Shown here piece by piece: positions 33,343-40,790 of a stretch of DNA of 64,000 nucleotides. The DNA is taken from NCBI GenBank assembly GCA_036267135.1, contig DATAWQ010000028.1, forward strand, positions 1 to 64,000. The letters run 5' to 3'. The DNA is from PALSA-505 sp036267135 (lineage in GTDB: Bacteria > Actinomycetota > Actinomycetes > Streptosporangiales > Streptosporangiaceae). The notes beneath the pieces were generated by a model. That model saw only the letters and a list, made by a program, of their open reading frames with translations. It was not told where the DNA came from and searched no databases. The number at the start of each line of letters is the position of its first letter. The first letter of the stretch is position 1. The position numbers and the translations under genes are program-made.

Positions 33343-34836
33343 ATGACCTCCACATCTCATGCTCCGGCGCGCGCTTCGGTGGGCACGTCTGCGGCGGCGC
33401 GGGGCCGCTGGCTCATGCTCGTCGTGCTGCTGGGCGGGCAGTTCATGGCCCTGCTTGACGTCACGGTCGTCAACGTCGCGATGCCCACGATCGGGCGCAG
33501 CCTGCACACTTCGGGAGCCGCGCTCCAGCTGGTCGTGGCCGGATACACGGTCAGCTACGCGATGCTGCTGATCACCGGCGCCCGCCTCGGCCAGCTCTAC
33601 GGCCGGCGGCGGCTGTTCCTGGCGGGTGTCTCGCTGTTCACCGTCAGCTCGCTGGCGTGCGGCCTGGCCCCGCACATCGCCGTGCTGATTGTTGCCCGGT
33701 TCGTCCAGGGCGCCGGCGCGGCCGCGATGGTGCCGCAGATCATCAGTGTGATCCAGGCCCAGTTCTCCGGGTCGGCGCGGGCCAAGGCGCTCAGCGCGTA
33801 TTCGGCCGTGCTGGCCAGCGGGTTCGCGGCGGGGCAGGTGCTCGGCGGGGTGATCGTCAGCGCGAACTTGTTCGGCACGCTGTGGCGGCCGGTGTTCTTG
33901 GTGAACGTGCCGATTGGGCTGGTTGTGCTGGCGCTGGCGGCCCGGATGGTGCCTGCCGACGTGCGGGCCGCTGACAGGGGCACCCGGCGGCTGGACCTGG
34001 CCGGGCTGGCCGTGGCCGTCCCGGCCGTCTTCCTGATCGTGCTGCCACTGGTGCTCGGGCACCAGGAGGGGTGGCCGTGGTGGGTGCCTGCCGGGGTCGC
34101 GGCCGGGCTGGTGCTGGCTGTGATGTTCGTGTGGGTCGAGCGGCGGCTGGCGGCGCGGGGCGGTGACCCGCTGCTGAACCTCGACGTGCTGCGCTCGCCT
34201 GGGATCGTGCCCGGGCTGGCCACGGTCATGCTGGTGATGTGCGCCTACGGCGGGTTCTTGTTCACCCTCTCGCTGCATCTGCAGTCAGGCCTCGGGGACA
34301 GTGCGCTGCGGGCCGGACTGACGTTCGCGCCGTCGGCGGCCGCGTTCGGGCTGTGCGGGTTCTACTGGCGCAAGCTGCCGGAGCGCATCCATCATCTGCT
34401 GCCCCCGGTCGGAGTGCTGCTGGCCGCGGTGGGCGAGGTGGCGCTGGCGCTGGATCTGCGCAGCGGATCGCGGGGCGGTCTGGCGCTGCCCCTCGTGCTG
34501 CTGTTCACCGGCGCGGCGCTCGGCCTCGGGTACAGCCCGCTGGTCACGCAGGCACTGGCCCGGGTGCCGCTGGCCGATGCGGCGGACGCCAGTGGGCTGC
34601 TGACCACCGCGCTGCAACTCGGCCAGGTGATCGGGGTCGCCATCTTCGGCAGCCTGTTCCTCACCCTGGCCGCGCGGGCCGGACACGGCGCGCACCCGGT
34701 GGCGAATACGCTCCCGGCCGCACCGCACGCGATCGCGACGACATCGGTCTGGCTAGCGGCGCTCTTCGCGATTAGCGCCGTCACCGCCCTGTCGCTCACC
34801 CGCGCGGTGGCAAGATCACGGAACGCCGGCAGGTAA
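33343..34836 (+). CDS. DHA2 family MFS exporter
   Basis: A 497-residue, about 14-segment drug exporter. TM1 has FMALLDVTVVNVAMPTI, the DHA2 mark; motif A is GARLGQLYGRRRLF near residues 79-92; motif C-like GFAAGQVLGGVI is near 157. Starts at the ATG at 33343, 261 bp from the divergent protease. No intact regulator gene adjoins it, unlike the other two DHA2 pumps in this window. Substrate unknown. Confidence 0.9.
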   Translation: MTSTSHAPARASVGTSAAARGRWLMLVVLLGGQFMALLDVTVVNVAMPTIGRSLHTSGAALQLVVAGYTVSYAMLLITGARLGQLYGRRRLFLAGVSLFTVSSLACGLAPHIAVLIVARFVQGAGAAAMVPQIISVIQAQFSGSARAKALSAYSAVLASGFAAGQVLGGVIVSANLFGTLWRPVFLVNVPIGLVVLALAARMVPADVRAADRGTRRLDLAGLAVAVPAVFLIVLPLVLGHQEGWPWWVPAGVAAGLVLAVMFVWVERRLAARGGDPLLNLDVLRSPGIVPGLATVMLVMCAYGGFLFTLSLHLQSGLGDSALRAGLTFAPSAAAFGLCGFYWRKLPERIHHLLPPVGVLLAAVGEVALALDLRSGSRGGLALPLVLLFTGAALGLGYSPLVTQALARVPLADAADASGLLTTALQLGQVIGVAIFGSLFLTLAARAGHGAHPVANTLPAAPHAIATTSVWLAALFAISAVTALSLTRAVARSRNAGR

Positions 34837-34922
34837 GCCCGGCTGGTAAACGGAATCCGGTGTCCTGGCGTCTACTCCCCGGAACCTCGCACCGCTGTCT
34901 TCCGCCGGAGCGGAACGATCCC

Positions 34923-35210
34923 ATGAACACACCCGCGATTGCGCTACGCCGGGCAGGTCTGCCAGCGGCCATGATGGCCCTCTTGCTGACCGGAACGGCA
35001 TCACCTGGACCCAGCTCGACCCGGCGACCTCACCAGGGGTGATCACCACCGCCTGGATGGCCGCCTACGACGCCGCCACCCAGCAGGTCCTCCTTTTCGG
35101 CGGCGACCCGGGCAACGGCAACCGCCGGCAGACGGGACCTGGTCCTGGAACGGCGGCACATGGAACCGAAGGCCGGAGCCGGGCCTGCCGCTCACCGGCA
35201 TTCCGGCCTC
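34923..35210 (+). pseudogene. Broken secreted Kelch-repeat protein
   Basis: The ATG at 34923 begins a signal peptide (LRRAGLPAAMMALLLTGTAS). After it the coding moves to another frame reading NGITWTQLDPATSPG and AAYDAATQQVLLFGGD, then to a third with DGTWSWNGGTWNR. These are the blocks of bacterial Kelch-type repeats (AAYDxATxQLVLFGG, TWTWNGxTWxQL). Two frameshifts and the lack of further repeats mark a dead fragment. Confidence 0.65.
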
Positions 35211-35216
35211 GCCGCT

Positions 35217-35250
35217 CAACCCCGCTGGGCGTGACGGCTCGGCGGGGTTG
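35217..35250. terminator. Hairpin between Kelch relic and DUF1707 gene
   Basis: CAACCCCGC (35217-35225) and GCGGGGTTG (35242-35250) form a perfect 9-bp stem with a 16-nt loop. It may have ended the Kelch gene or may be an upstream control element of the next gene. Confidence 0.45.
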
Positions 35251-35265
35251 CTGTGGGAGTTGTCG

Positions 35266-35275
35266 AGATATATCT
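35266..35275. promoter_or_regulatory. AGATATATCT palindrome upstream of the DUF1707 gene
   Basis: A perfect 10-bp palindrome within TGTCGAGATATATCTTGGTG, 44 bp before the DUF1707 start. Such TCGAGATATATC-type sites occur ahead of actinobacterial DUF1707/PadR-linked genes; the binding protein here is unknown. TATCTT inside it could be the -10 box. Confidence 0.4.
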
Positions 35276-35318
35276 TGGTGAGTGTCGGGGATCGCCCAGT
35301 TCGGGCATGGAGGGCTAG

Positions 35319-35879
35319 ATGTCCACGGAACACAACATCCGTGTCAGTGACGCCGATCGGGACGCGGTGGCCGCGCAGTTGCGCGAGCACTACGCTCAGG
35401 GCCGGCTTTCGCTGGACGAGCTGAACGAGCGGCTCGACCGAGTGTTCGCGTCCAGAACGAACCTCGAACTGGCCTCCGTGACGGCCGATCTGCCGTACGC
35501 GGCGCCCCGCGGGGTGCTGCCCTCGGACGGAGTGCGGTCCGGCGGATCCCAGCAGTGGGCCAGCGGCAACCGGTATCGCGGAGGTCGGGGTGGGAACGGG
35601 CAGGGCTGGGGTGGCCCGGCCTGGAACGGCCCGGGCAGCCGGGGCGGCGACCACGGGTCCGGGCGCAGGCGCGGGGCTGGCTCCGTGCTGGGGATCTTCC
35701 CGCTGGTGCTGATGTTCTTCTGCCTGATCGTCTTGCTCGGGGCCATGGGGTTCGGCCTGGGGTCCGGGCCTTCGCTGGTGGTCATCCTGCTGGGCGCGCT
35801 GGCCGTGCTGCGGCGGCTGCTCGGGCTTGGGCGACGCCGGTCGATGCCGGCCCGCCGCCGTGGCGGCCGGCGCTGGTAA
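35319..35879 (+). CDS. DUF1707 domain membrane protein
   Basis: 186 residues. The N-terminal DUF1707 domain (residues 7-60) has the signature IRVSDADRDAVAAQLREHY, then GRLSLDELNERLDRVFASRT. A Gly/Trp/Arg-rich linker follows, then two closely spaced hydrophobic segments (about 125-165) and an Arg-rich tail (GRRRSMPARRRGGRRW). DUF1707 resembles a short helical adaptor often joined to membrane or cell-wall-active modules; the function is unestablished. The cytosolic domain with a C-terminal membrane hairpin suggests a membrane-associated adaptor. Confidence 0.88.
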   Translation: MSTEHNIRVSDADRDAVAAQLREHYAQGRLSLDELNERLDRVFASRTNLELASVTADLPYAAPRGVLPSDGVRSGGSQQWASGNRYRGGRGGNGQGWGGPAWNGPGSRGGDHGSGRRRGAGSVLGIFPLVLMFFCLIVLLGAMGFGLGSGPSLVVILLGALAVLRRLLGLGRRRSMPARRRGGRRW

Positions 35880-35907
35880 CCACCCACGCGGCTGAGCACC
35901 TGTTCGG

Positions 35908-35930
35908 GCCCGGGTTAATCAGGCCCGGGC
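35908..35930. terminator. Hairpin between convergent DUF1707 and clamp genes
   Basis: GCCCGGG (35908-35914) and CCCGGGC (35924-35930) with a 9-nt loop, followed on the plus strand by TTAATT. It stands between the convergent stops at 35879 and 35935 and probably ends both transcripts. Confidence 0.55.
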
Positions 35931-35934
35931 TTAA

Positions 35935-37230
35935 TTAAGCACTGCCGGGCATGCGCAGGGGCACTACCAGGTAGCGGAACCCGGCCTTGGACTTATCGTT
36001 CTCTTCGTCGTCATCCGGGGGGTCGTCCGCGCCTGGGACCCAGCTGATCACCGCGGGCTTCGCCGAACTGGTGAACTCCAGCCGGATCCGGCCGGGGCCG
36101 GCGGGGCGGGTATCGGCCTTAGCCTTGGCGGACTCGCCGGACTCGGCTGAGGACGGCTTGGCGGGGGATGACGCCCAGGGAGTGGCAGCGGCGTTGAGAC
36201 CATCCAGCAGGTAGTTTGGGTTGAAGGCGATCACCCGCTCGTCCCCGGTGAACGTCGCGGGCACCCGCTCGATCGCGCGGGCCTGGCCCTGGCTCCCGGC
36301 TTCGATCACGACCTCGTCGTCGTCGAAGACCAGCCGGACCGGGCTGCCGCGCTCGGCCACCAGGGAAACCCGGCGCACCGCCTCGATCAGCGGGCCGGGG
36401 TCCATGTCCGCGCTCGACCCGAACTCCGCGGGGAAGCGCGAGGAGTACTTGATGAAGTCGCCGCCGAGCAGGCGCGCGGTCAGCCGGCGCCCGCCGCCTT
36501 CGAAGCCGATCATCCCGTCGGCCGCCCGCGCGTCCTGGCCGGGCGGCGTGCCGTTCGCGCCGTTGGTGGCGGCACCAGGCAGGGCGATCGAAACCCGGCC
36601 GCCGCCGGAGGTCATGGTGCGGGCCGCCTCGGCCAGCGCTTTGGCCGGGATCAGCGCGCTGGTCCGCAGGTCGTCCTGGCCCGGCGCCCAGGGCAAGCCG
36701 CGGACGGCCAGGCGGTAGCGGTCGGTGGCGGCCAGCGTGATCGTGCCGCCCTCGATCTCCGCGAACACGCCGGTCAGCATCGGCAGGTTGTCGTCCCGGC
36801 TGGCCGACGGCGCGACCTGGCTCACGGCCGCGGCCAGGTGAGCGCCCTCGATGGTGCCGGCCGACGGCGGCAGTTCGGGCAGCGAGGGGTACTCCTCGAC
36901 GGCCAGCTTGACCAGCGTGAACTCGGCCGAGCCACAGGTGAGCAGGACCGAATCCTGGTCGTCGGTGAACTCGGCCAGCGGACCGGACAGACTGCGGCTG
37001 ATCTCGGCGAGCAGGCGGCCGGGGACGAGCGCGGTGCCCGGCTCGGCGACCTCCGCCCCCACTTCGGCCCGGGCGGACACGTCGTAGTCGAAGCAGGACA
37101 GGGCCAGCGTGCCACCGGCCGCGTCGAGCAGCAGGCCGGACAGTATGGGTACCACGGGCCGGGCCGGCAGCGCGCGGGCCACCCAGGCCACCGCCTCGGC
37201 CAGCGCATCCCGTTCGATCCTGAATCTCAT
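35935..37230 (-). CDS. DNA polymerase III beta clamp paralogue
   Basis: 431 residues with the three DnaN domains. Recognisable features are MRFRIERDALAEAVAWVARA, the LPMLTGV and ATDRYRLAVRGLPW region in domain two, and VSLVAERGSPVRLVF and FNPNYLLDGL in domain three, with LVVPLRMPG at the C-terminus. It is longer than usual (about 375) because of insertions: a Gly/Asn/Ala loop near 225-245, a Ser/Lys/Glu-rich loop near 355-385 and an acidic loop DDPPDDDEEN near 405. No dnaA, recF or gyrB adjoins it, so it is probably not the replicative dnaN but a second clamp. The ATG at 37230 aligns with other DnaN starts. Confidence 0.85.
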   Translation of the reverse strand: MRFRIERDALAEAVAWVARALPARPVVPILSGLLLDAAGGTLALSCFDYDVSARAEVGAEVAEPGTALVPGRLLAEISRSLSGPLAEFTDDQDSVLLTCGSAEFTLVKLAVEEYPSLPELPPSAGTIEGAHLAAAVSQVAPSASRDDNLPMLTGVFAEIEGGTITLAATDRYRLAVRGLPWAPGQDDLRTSALIPAKALAEAARTMTSGGGRVSIALPGAATNGANGTPPGQDARAADGMIGFEGGGRRLTARLLGGDFIKYSSRFPAEFGSSADMDPGPLIEAVRRVSLVAERGSPVRLVFDDDEVVIEAGSQGQARAIERVPATFTGDERVIAFNPNYLLDGLNAAATPWASSPAKPSSAESGESAKAKADTRPAGPGRIRLEFTSSAKPAVISWVPGADDPPDDDEENDKSKAGFRYLVVPLRMPGSA

Positions 37231-37332
37231 ATCAACCGATCCTGACATGCGGGTCTGACAGTGCCGCTTTCCCATCGACGCCGATATCCCAGCGACCGGC
37301 ATAGGCTGTGCGTAACCAATTGACCACAAAGT

Positions 37333-38382
37333 ATGCCAACAACGGGTTCCGGCGGGGATGCGGCAGTGAGCGATCTCGCGGTGCGGGTGTGGCGGCGGTA
37401 CGGCCAGGTGCGTCTGTACGTCTCTGGAGCGGGCGGGGAGATCGGCTGGTACGACCCGCGCACCGGGCGATTTGACTTGGCCGAGCCGGAACTGGCCGCC
37501 GAGTTCTGGGCGGCCGCGCTGGCCGAGTGCGACACCCTGCTCAGCGCGGGCAAACTCACCGAGCGGGTGCTGCCCGCTGTCGCCCCGGCTTCGGCGACGC
37601 CCGCCGAGCCGGTGGGTTCGATCGAACCCCTACATTACGAACCGTCGCCATCGGCAACCGAAGTTCAGGCGGGACCGCAGGCGCCTGCGGAGGCGAACGA
37701 GCACTGGGTCGTCAGGGACGCCGAATGGGAGGACCTGGCGAACAGCGCGCCCGGTTCGGCGGCGCAGGCGCACGCGGCCGAGCTTCGGCGCCGGCATCCG
37801 GTGCTGACCGCGCTGGCCAGGCTCGCCGGGGTGCGCACCACCGAGCAGGCGTTCGCCAAGGGAGCGCGGGGCGAGCGGGAAGTGGGGCGCAAGCTCAACC
37901 GGTGGGCGGCGGCCGCGGGCTGGCAGGTGCTGCACGCGGTCCCCATCGGCACCCGCGGCACCGACATCGACCACGTGGTGATCGGTCCGTTCGGCCTGGT
38001 GACGGTCAACACGAAGACCACGTCCACCTCGGTCTGGGTGGGCGAGTTCGGCATGGTGGTCGGCAAGACCAAGGTCGACTACCTGCGCAAGTCACGAGCC
38101 GAGGCGCGGCGGGCCGGGGCGCTGATCTCGCGGGCGGTGGGCTGGCCGGTGCCGGTGCAGCCGGTGATCGTGTTCGTCGGCGCCCGCCGGTTCACCATCC
38201 GGCGGGGCGGGCCCGCCGACGTGGCCGTGCTCCCGTCGGCCCGGGCGCTGCGGCGATGGCTGCGCAAGCAGCCGGGCGTGCTCGAGCCCGGGCAGGTGGA
38301 CGAGATCTATGCGGCGGCCCGGCGGCCCGGCACCTGGCAGCGCTCACCAAAACCGAGGCCGCCCAGGCCCCGCAGGGCGTGA
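37333..38382 (+). CDS. NERD nuclease-related domain protein
   Basis: 349 residues. The first 160 are a variable region that begins with a small strand-rich segment (VRVWRRYGQVRLYV). The NERD domain spans about 176-290: KGARGEREVGRKLNRW (Glu181/Glu183), GTRGTDIDHVVIGPFGLVTV (Asp211/Asp213) and NTKTT (Lys228), which correspond to the E-D-K core of the PD-(D/E)XK nuclease superfamily. The C-terminus is basic (KPRPPRPRRA), suited to nucleic acid binding. It is divergent from the second sliding clamp, with 102 bp between the starts. A GTG at 37366 is an alternative start. Possible DNA-processing enzyme. Confidence 0.85.
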   Translation: MPTTGSGGDAAVSDLAVRVWRRYGQVRLYVSGAGGEIGWYDPRTGRFDLAEPELAAEFWAAALAECDTLLSAGKLTERVLPAVAPASATPAEPVGSIEPLHYEPSPSATEVQAGPQAPAEANEHWVVRDAEWEDLANSAPGSAAQAHAAELRRRHPVLTALARLAGVRTTEQAFAKGARGEREVGRKLNRWAAAAGWQVLHAVPIGTRGTDIDHVVIGPFGLVTVNTKTTSTSVWVGEFGMVVGKTKVDYLRKSRAEARRAGALISRAVGWPVPVQPVIVFVGARRFTIRRGGPADVAVLPSARALRRWLRKQPGVLEPGQVDEIYAAARRPGTWQRSPKPRPPRPRRA

Positions 38383-38392
38383 CCGGGCCGGG

Positions 38393-38653
38393 TCAGAGCA
38401 GTCCCGGGGGCACCGAGTCGAGAGCGGCCCCGATCGCCTTGGCCAGGGCTCTGGCCGACTCCGCGGTCAGCTCCACCGCCACCCGCGCGGACGGGCCGCG
38501 GCCGGGGTTGAGGAAGTCGATGTTGAGCGTGTGCTCGGCCTGGGCGTGCACCGGGTGGTCGAAGTAGACGGTGGCCTCGGACAGCCCGAACCAGCCGTCG
38601 GCACCCTTGCCACTCCCGGTGACCTCGATCTTCTCGGTGAGATACGTGCACAT
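38393..38653 (-). CDS. Small DUF6295-type protein
   Basis: 86 residues from the ATG at 38653, which has GGAGG 8 nt upstream. It contains MCTYLTEKIEVTGSGKGADG, WFGLSEATVYFDHP and EHTLNIDFLNP, and I recognise it as DUF6295-type in actinobacteria. The family has no assigned function. His, Asp and Cys positions are suggestive of a small cofactor or metal site. It is 14 nt downstream of the dienelactone hydrolase gene and likely cotranscribed, which hints at a shared pathway. Confidence 0.75.
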   Translation of the reverse strand: MCTYLTEKIEVTGSGKGADGWFGLSEATVYFDHPVHAQAEHTLNIDFLNPGRGPSARVAVELTAESARALAKAIGAALDSVPPGLL

Positions 38654-38667
38654 GACCAAGACCTCCG

Positions 38668-39411
38668 TCAGCTCGCCAGGTACTTGCCGAACCACTCCCA
38701 GATCCGCTGCCAGCCGTCGTTGGCGGCCTCGGGCCGGTAAGCCGGCCTGTCCACCGCGAAGAACGCGTGCCCGGCGCCCTCGTAGGTGTGGAACTCGTGC
38801 ACCTTGCCGAGCCGGGTGAGTTCCTTGTCCAGCTCCTCGGTCTGCTCCGGAGACGGGTGCTGGTCCTCGGCGCCGAACAGGCCGAGCAACGGGCAGGACA
38901 GGTCTTCGGCCAGGTGGATGATCGGGCCGACCTTGAGCGGCATGCCCTCGGGCGGGGTGCCGACCACGAACGCGCCGTAGCAGTCCACGGCGGCGTCCAG
39001 CGGCAGGCGGCAGGCGGCCAGGAAGGACTGCCGGCCGCCGGAGCAGTAGCCGATCACGCCGACTTTGCTGTTGGAGGTGGGCAGCGCCCGCAGGTAGGCG
39101 GCCGCCTCGCCGACGTCACCGACCAGGCGCTCGTCGGGCACGCCACCCTTGGCCCGCGCGGTCGCGGCGGCGTCGTCCGGGCTGGCTCCTGGCGCCTCGC
39201 GGTGGTACAGGTTCGGGCACAGGGCGGCGTAGCCGTTGGCCGCGAACGTCCTGGTGATTTCCTTGGTCTGCGAGTCGTAGCCCGGCATGTGGTGAATGAC
39301 CACGACGCTGCCGAACGGACCCGGCCCCAGCGGCCTGGCCAGGTAACCCTCGATCACGTCACCGTTGTGACCGGGGAACCCTATGGTCTCCGCCATGATC
39401 GCGTCATACAT
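38668..39411 (-). CDS. Dienelactone hydrolase family protein
   Basis: 247 residues. The family opens the lactone ring of dienelactones in chlorocatechol breakdown, and many homologues act on other esters. The catalytic triad is Cys123 in GYCSGGR, Asp183 in FGAEDQHPS and His215 in EGAGHAFF. VVVIHHMPGYDSQTKEI and DVGEAAAYLRALP are other family marks. The start could also be M6 (39396). It forms a two-gene unit with the DUF6295-type gene. No aromatic catabolic genes are nearby. Confidence 0.9.
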   Translation of the reverse strand: MYDAIMAETIGFPGHNGDVIEGYLARPLGPGPFGSVVVIHHMPGYDSQTKEITRTFAANGYAALCPNLYHREAPGASPDDAAATARAKGGVPDERLVGDVGEAAAYLRALPTSNSKVGVIGYCSGGRQSFLAACRLPLDAAVDCYGAFVVGTPPEGMPLKVGPIIHLAEDLSCPLLGLFGAEDQHPSPEQTEELDKELTRLGKVHEFHTYEGAGHAFFAVDRPAYRPEAANDGWQRIWEWFGKYLAS

Positions 39412-39602
39412 TGGGCATCCTCTCCATCAACGACCGTGACCGGCGTGTTTGCTGTCAGGTCCCGGCAATACCGGCCTTATCTTGCCAGGCGCTAGGACCC
39501 GCCGGGTCAGCGCATCCCGGGAGGCCCGCCCGGCGGGCAAGATCCGCCCGGTGAGAGGCTGGTGCCGGTGGGGAAAGTGTCGCACCGGCGCGGTCGGGCC
39601 CG

Positions 39603-40697
39603 GTGTGCCTGGTGGCGCGAAAGGCGGACCCGTTGGCCTACACGGCGGACGAACAAGGGCGATGGACCTCGCTGGCCTACACGGCAGCCGAGGGCCGGTA
39701 CGAGCAAATCCCGTACCGCCGCTGCGGCCGCAGCGGGATACGGCTGCCCGAGGTGTCGCTGGGGCTGTGGCACAACTTCGGCGACGAGCAGCCGATCGCC
39801 ACCCAGCGGGCCATTTTGCGGCGCGCTTTCGACCTCGGCGTCACGCATTTCGACCTGGCCAACAACTACGGCCCTCCGTACGGCTCGGCGGAGATCAACT
39901 TCAGCCGGGTCATGCGCGAGGATTTCCGCCGGTACCGGGACGAGCTGATCATTTCCACCAAGGCCGGGTACGACATGTGGCCTGGCCCCTACGGTGAGTG
40001 GGGTTCGCGCAAGTACCTGCTGGCCAGCCTGGATCAATCGCTGGCCCGGATGGGCCTGGACTACGTGGATATCTTCTACAGCCACCGATTCGACACCGAT
40101 ACGCCGCTGGAAGAGACAATGGGCGCGCTGGACACCGCGGTCCGTTCCGGCAAGGCCCTTTATGCGGGCATTTCTTCGTATTCTCCGGAACGGACGGAGG
40201 AGGCAGCCCGGATTCTCACCCGGCTGGGCACGCCGCTATTCATCAACCAGCCGTCCTATTCGATGCTCAACCGGTGGATCGAGGGTGGGCTGCTCGACGT
40301 GCTCGACCGGGAAGGCGTCGGCTGCATCGCGTTCTCACCGCTGGCCCAGGGGGTGCTGACCAGCAAGTACCTCGACGGCGTCCCAGCGGGGTCGCGGGCC
40401 AGCCGGGACTCCTCGCTGTCCCGCGACCAGCTCACCGAGCAGACACTGGGGCACGTGCGGGCGCTGAGCGCGATCGCCGAGGCCCGCGGCCAGTCGGTGG
40501 CACAGCTCGCGCTGTCGTGGGTGCTGCGGGACCAGCGGGTCACGTCGGCGCTGATCGGGGCGAGCAGCGTGGCCCAGCTCGAAGAGAACGTGGCCGCGGC
40601 CGGGCGGTCGGAGTTCACCGCGGAAGAGCTGGCCACCATCGACCACGACGCGGTCGAGGCGGGCATCAACATCTGGGCCGACTCCAGCGCCGGGTAG
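39603..40697 (+). CDS. Aldo/keto reductase of the YghZ type
   Basis: An NADPH-dependent TIM-barrel reductase of up to 364 residues, close to E. coli YghZ, which reduces L-glyceraldehyde 3-phosphate and methylglyoxal. Landmarks: YRRCGRSGIRLPEVSLGLWH, NFGD, THFDLANNYGPPYGSAE (catalytic Asp and Tyr), ISTKAGYDMWPGPYGEWGSR (Lys), DIFYSHRFD (His) and the coenzyme loop LIGASSVAQLEEN. The start is uncertain: GTG at 39603 or 39612, or TTG at 39633, since YghZ homologues begin just before YTAAEGRYE. A short direct repeat (TGGCCTACACGGC) lies in the leader. Confidence 0.9.
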   Translation: MCLVARKADPLAYTADEQGRWTSLAYTAAEGRYEQIPYRRCGRSGIRLPEVSLGLWHNFGDEQPIATQRAILRRAFDLGVTHFDLANNYGPPYGSAEINFSRVMREDFRRYRDELIISTKAGYDMWPGPYGEWGSRKYLLASLDQSLARMGLDYVDIFYSHRFDTDTPLEETMGALDTAVRSGKALYAGISSYSPERTEEAARILTRLGTPLFINQPSYSMLNRWIEGGLLDVLDREGVGCIAFSPLAQGVLTSKYLDGVPAGSRASRDSSLSRDQLTEQTLGHVRALSAIAEARGQSVAQLALSWVLRDQRVTSALIGASSVAQLEENVAAAGRSEFTAEELATIDHDAVEAGINIWADSSAG

Positions 40698-40790
40698 CGA
40701 CCGTCAGCGCCGGGTAGCCCGCCGGCTCAGCGCAACGCCGGTGTGGGGCGTCTTTAGTACGTGGATTACTCCCAACCGAAGGGGATTCGC

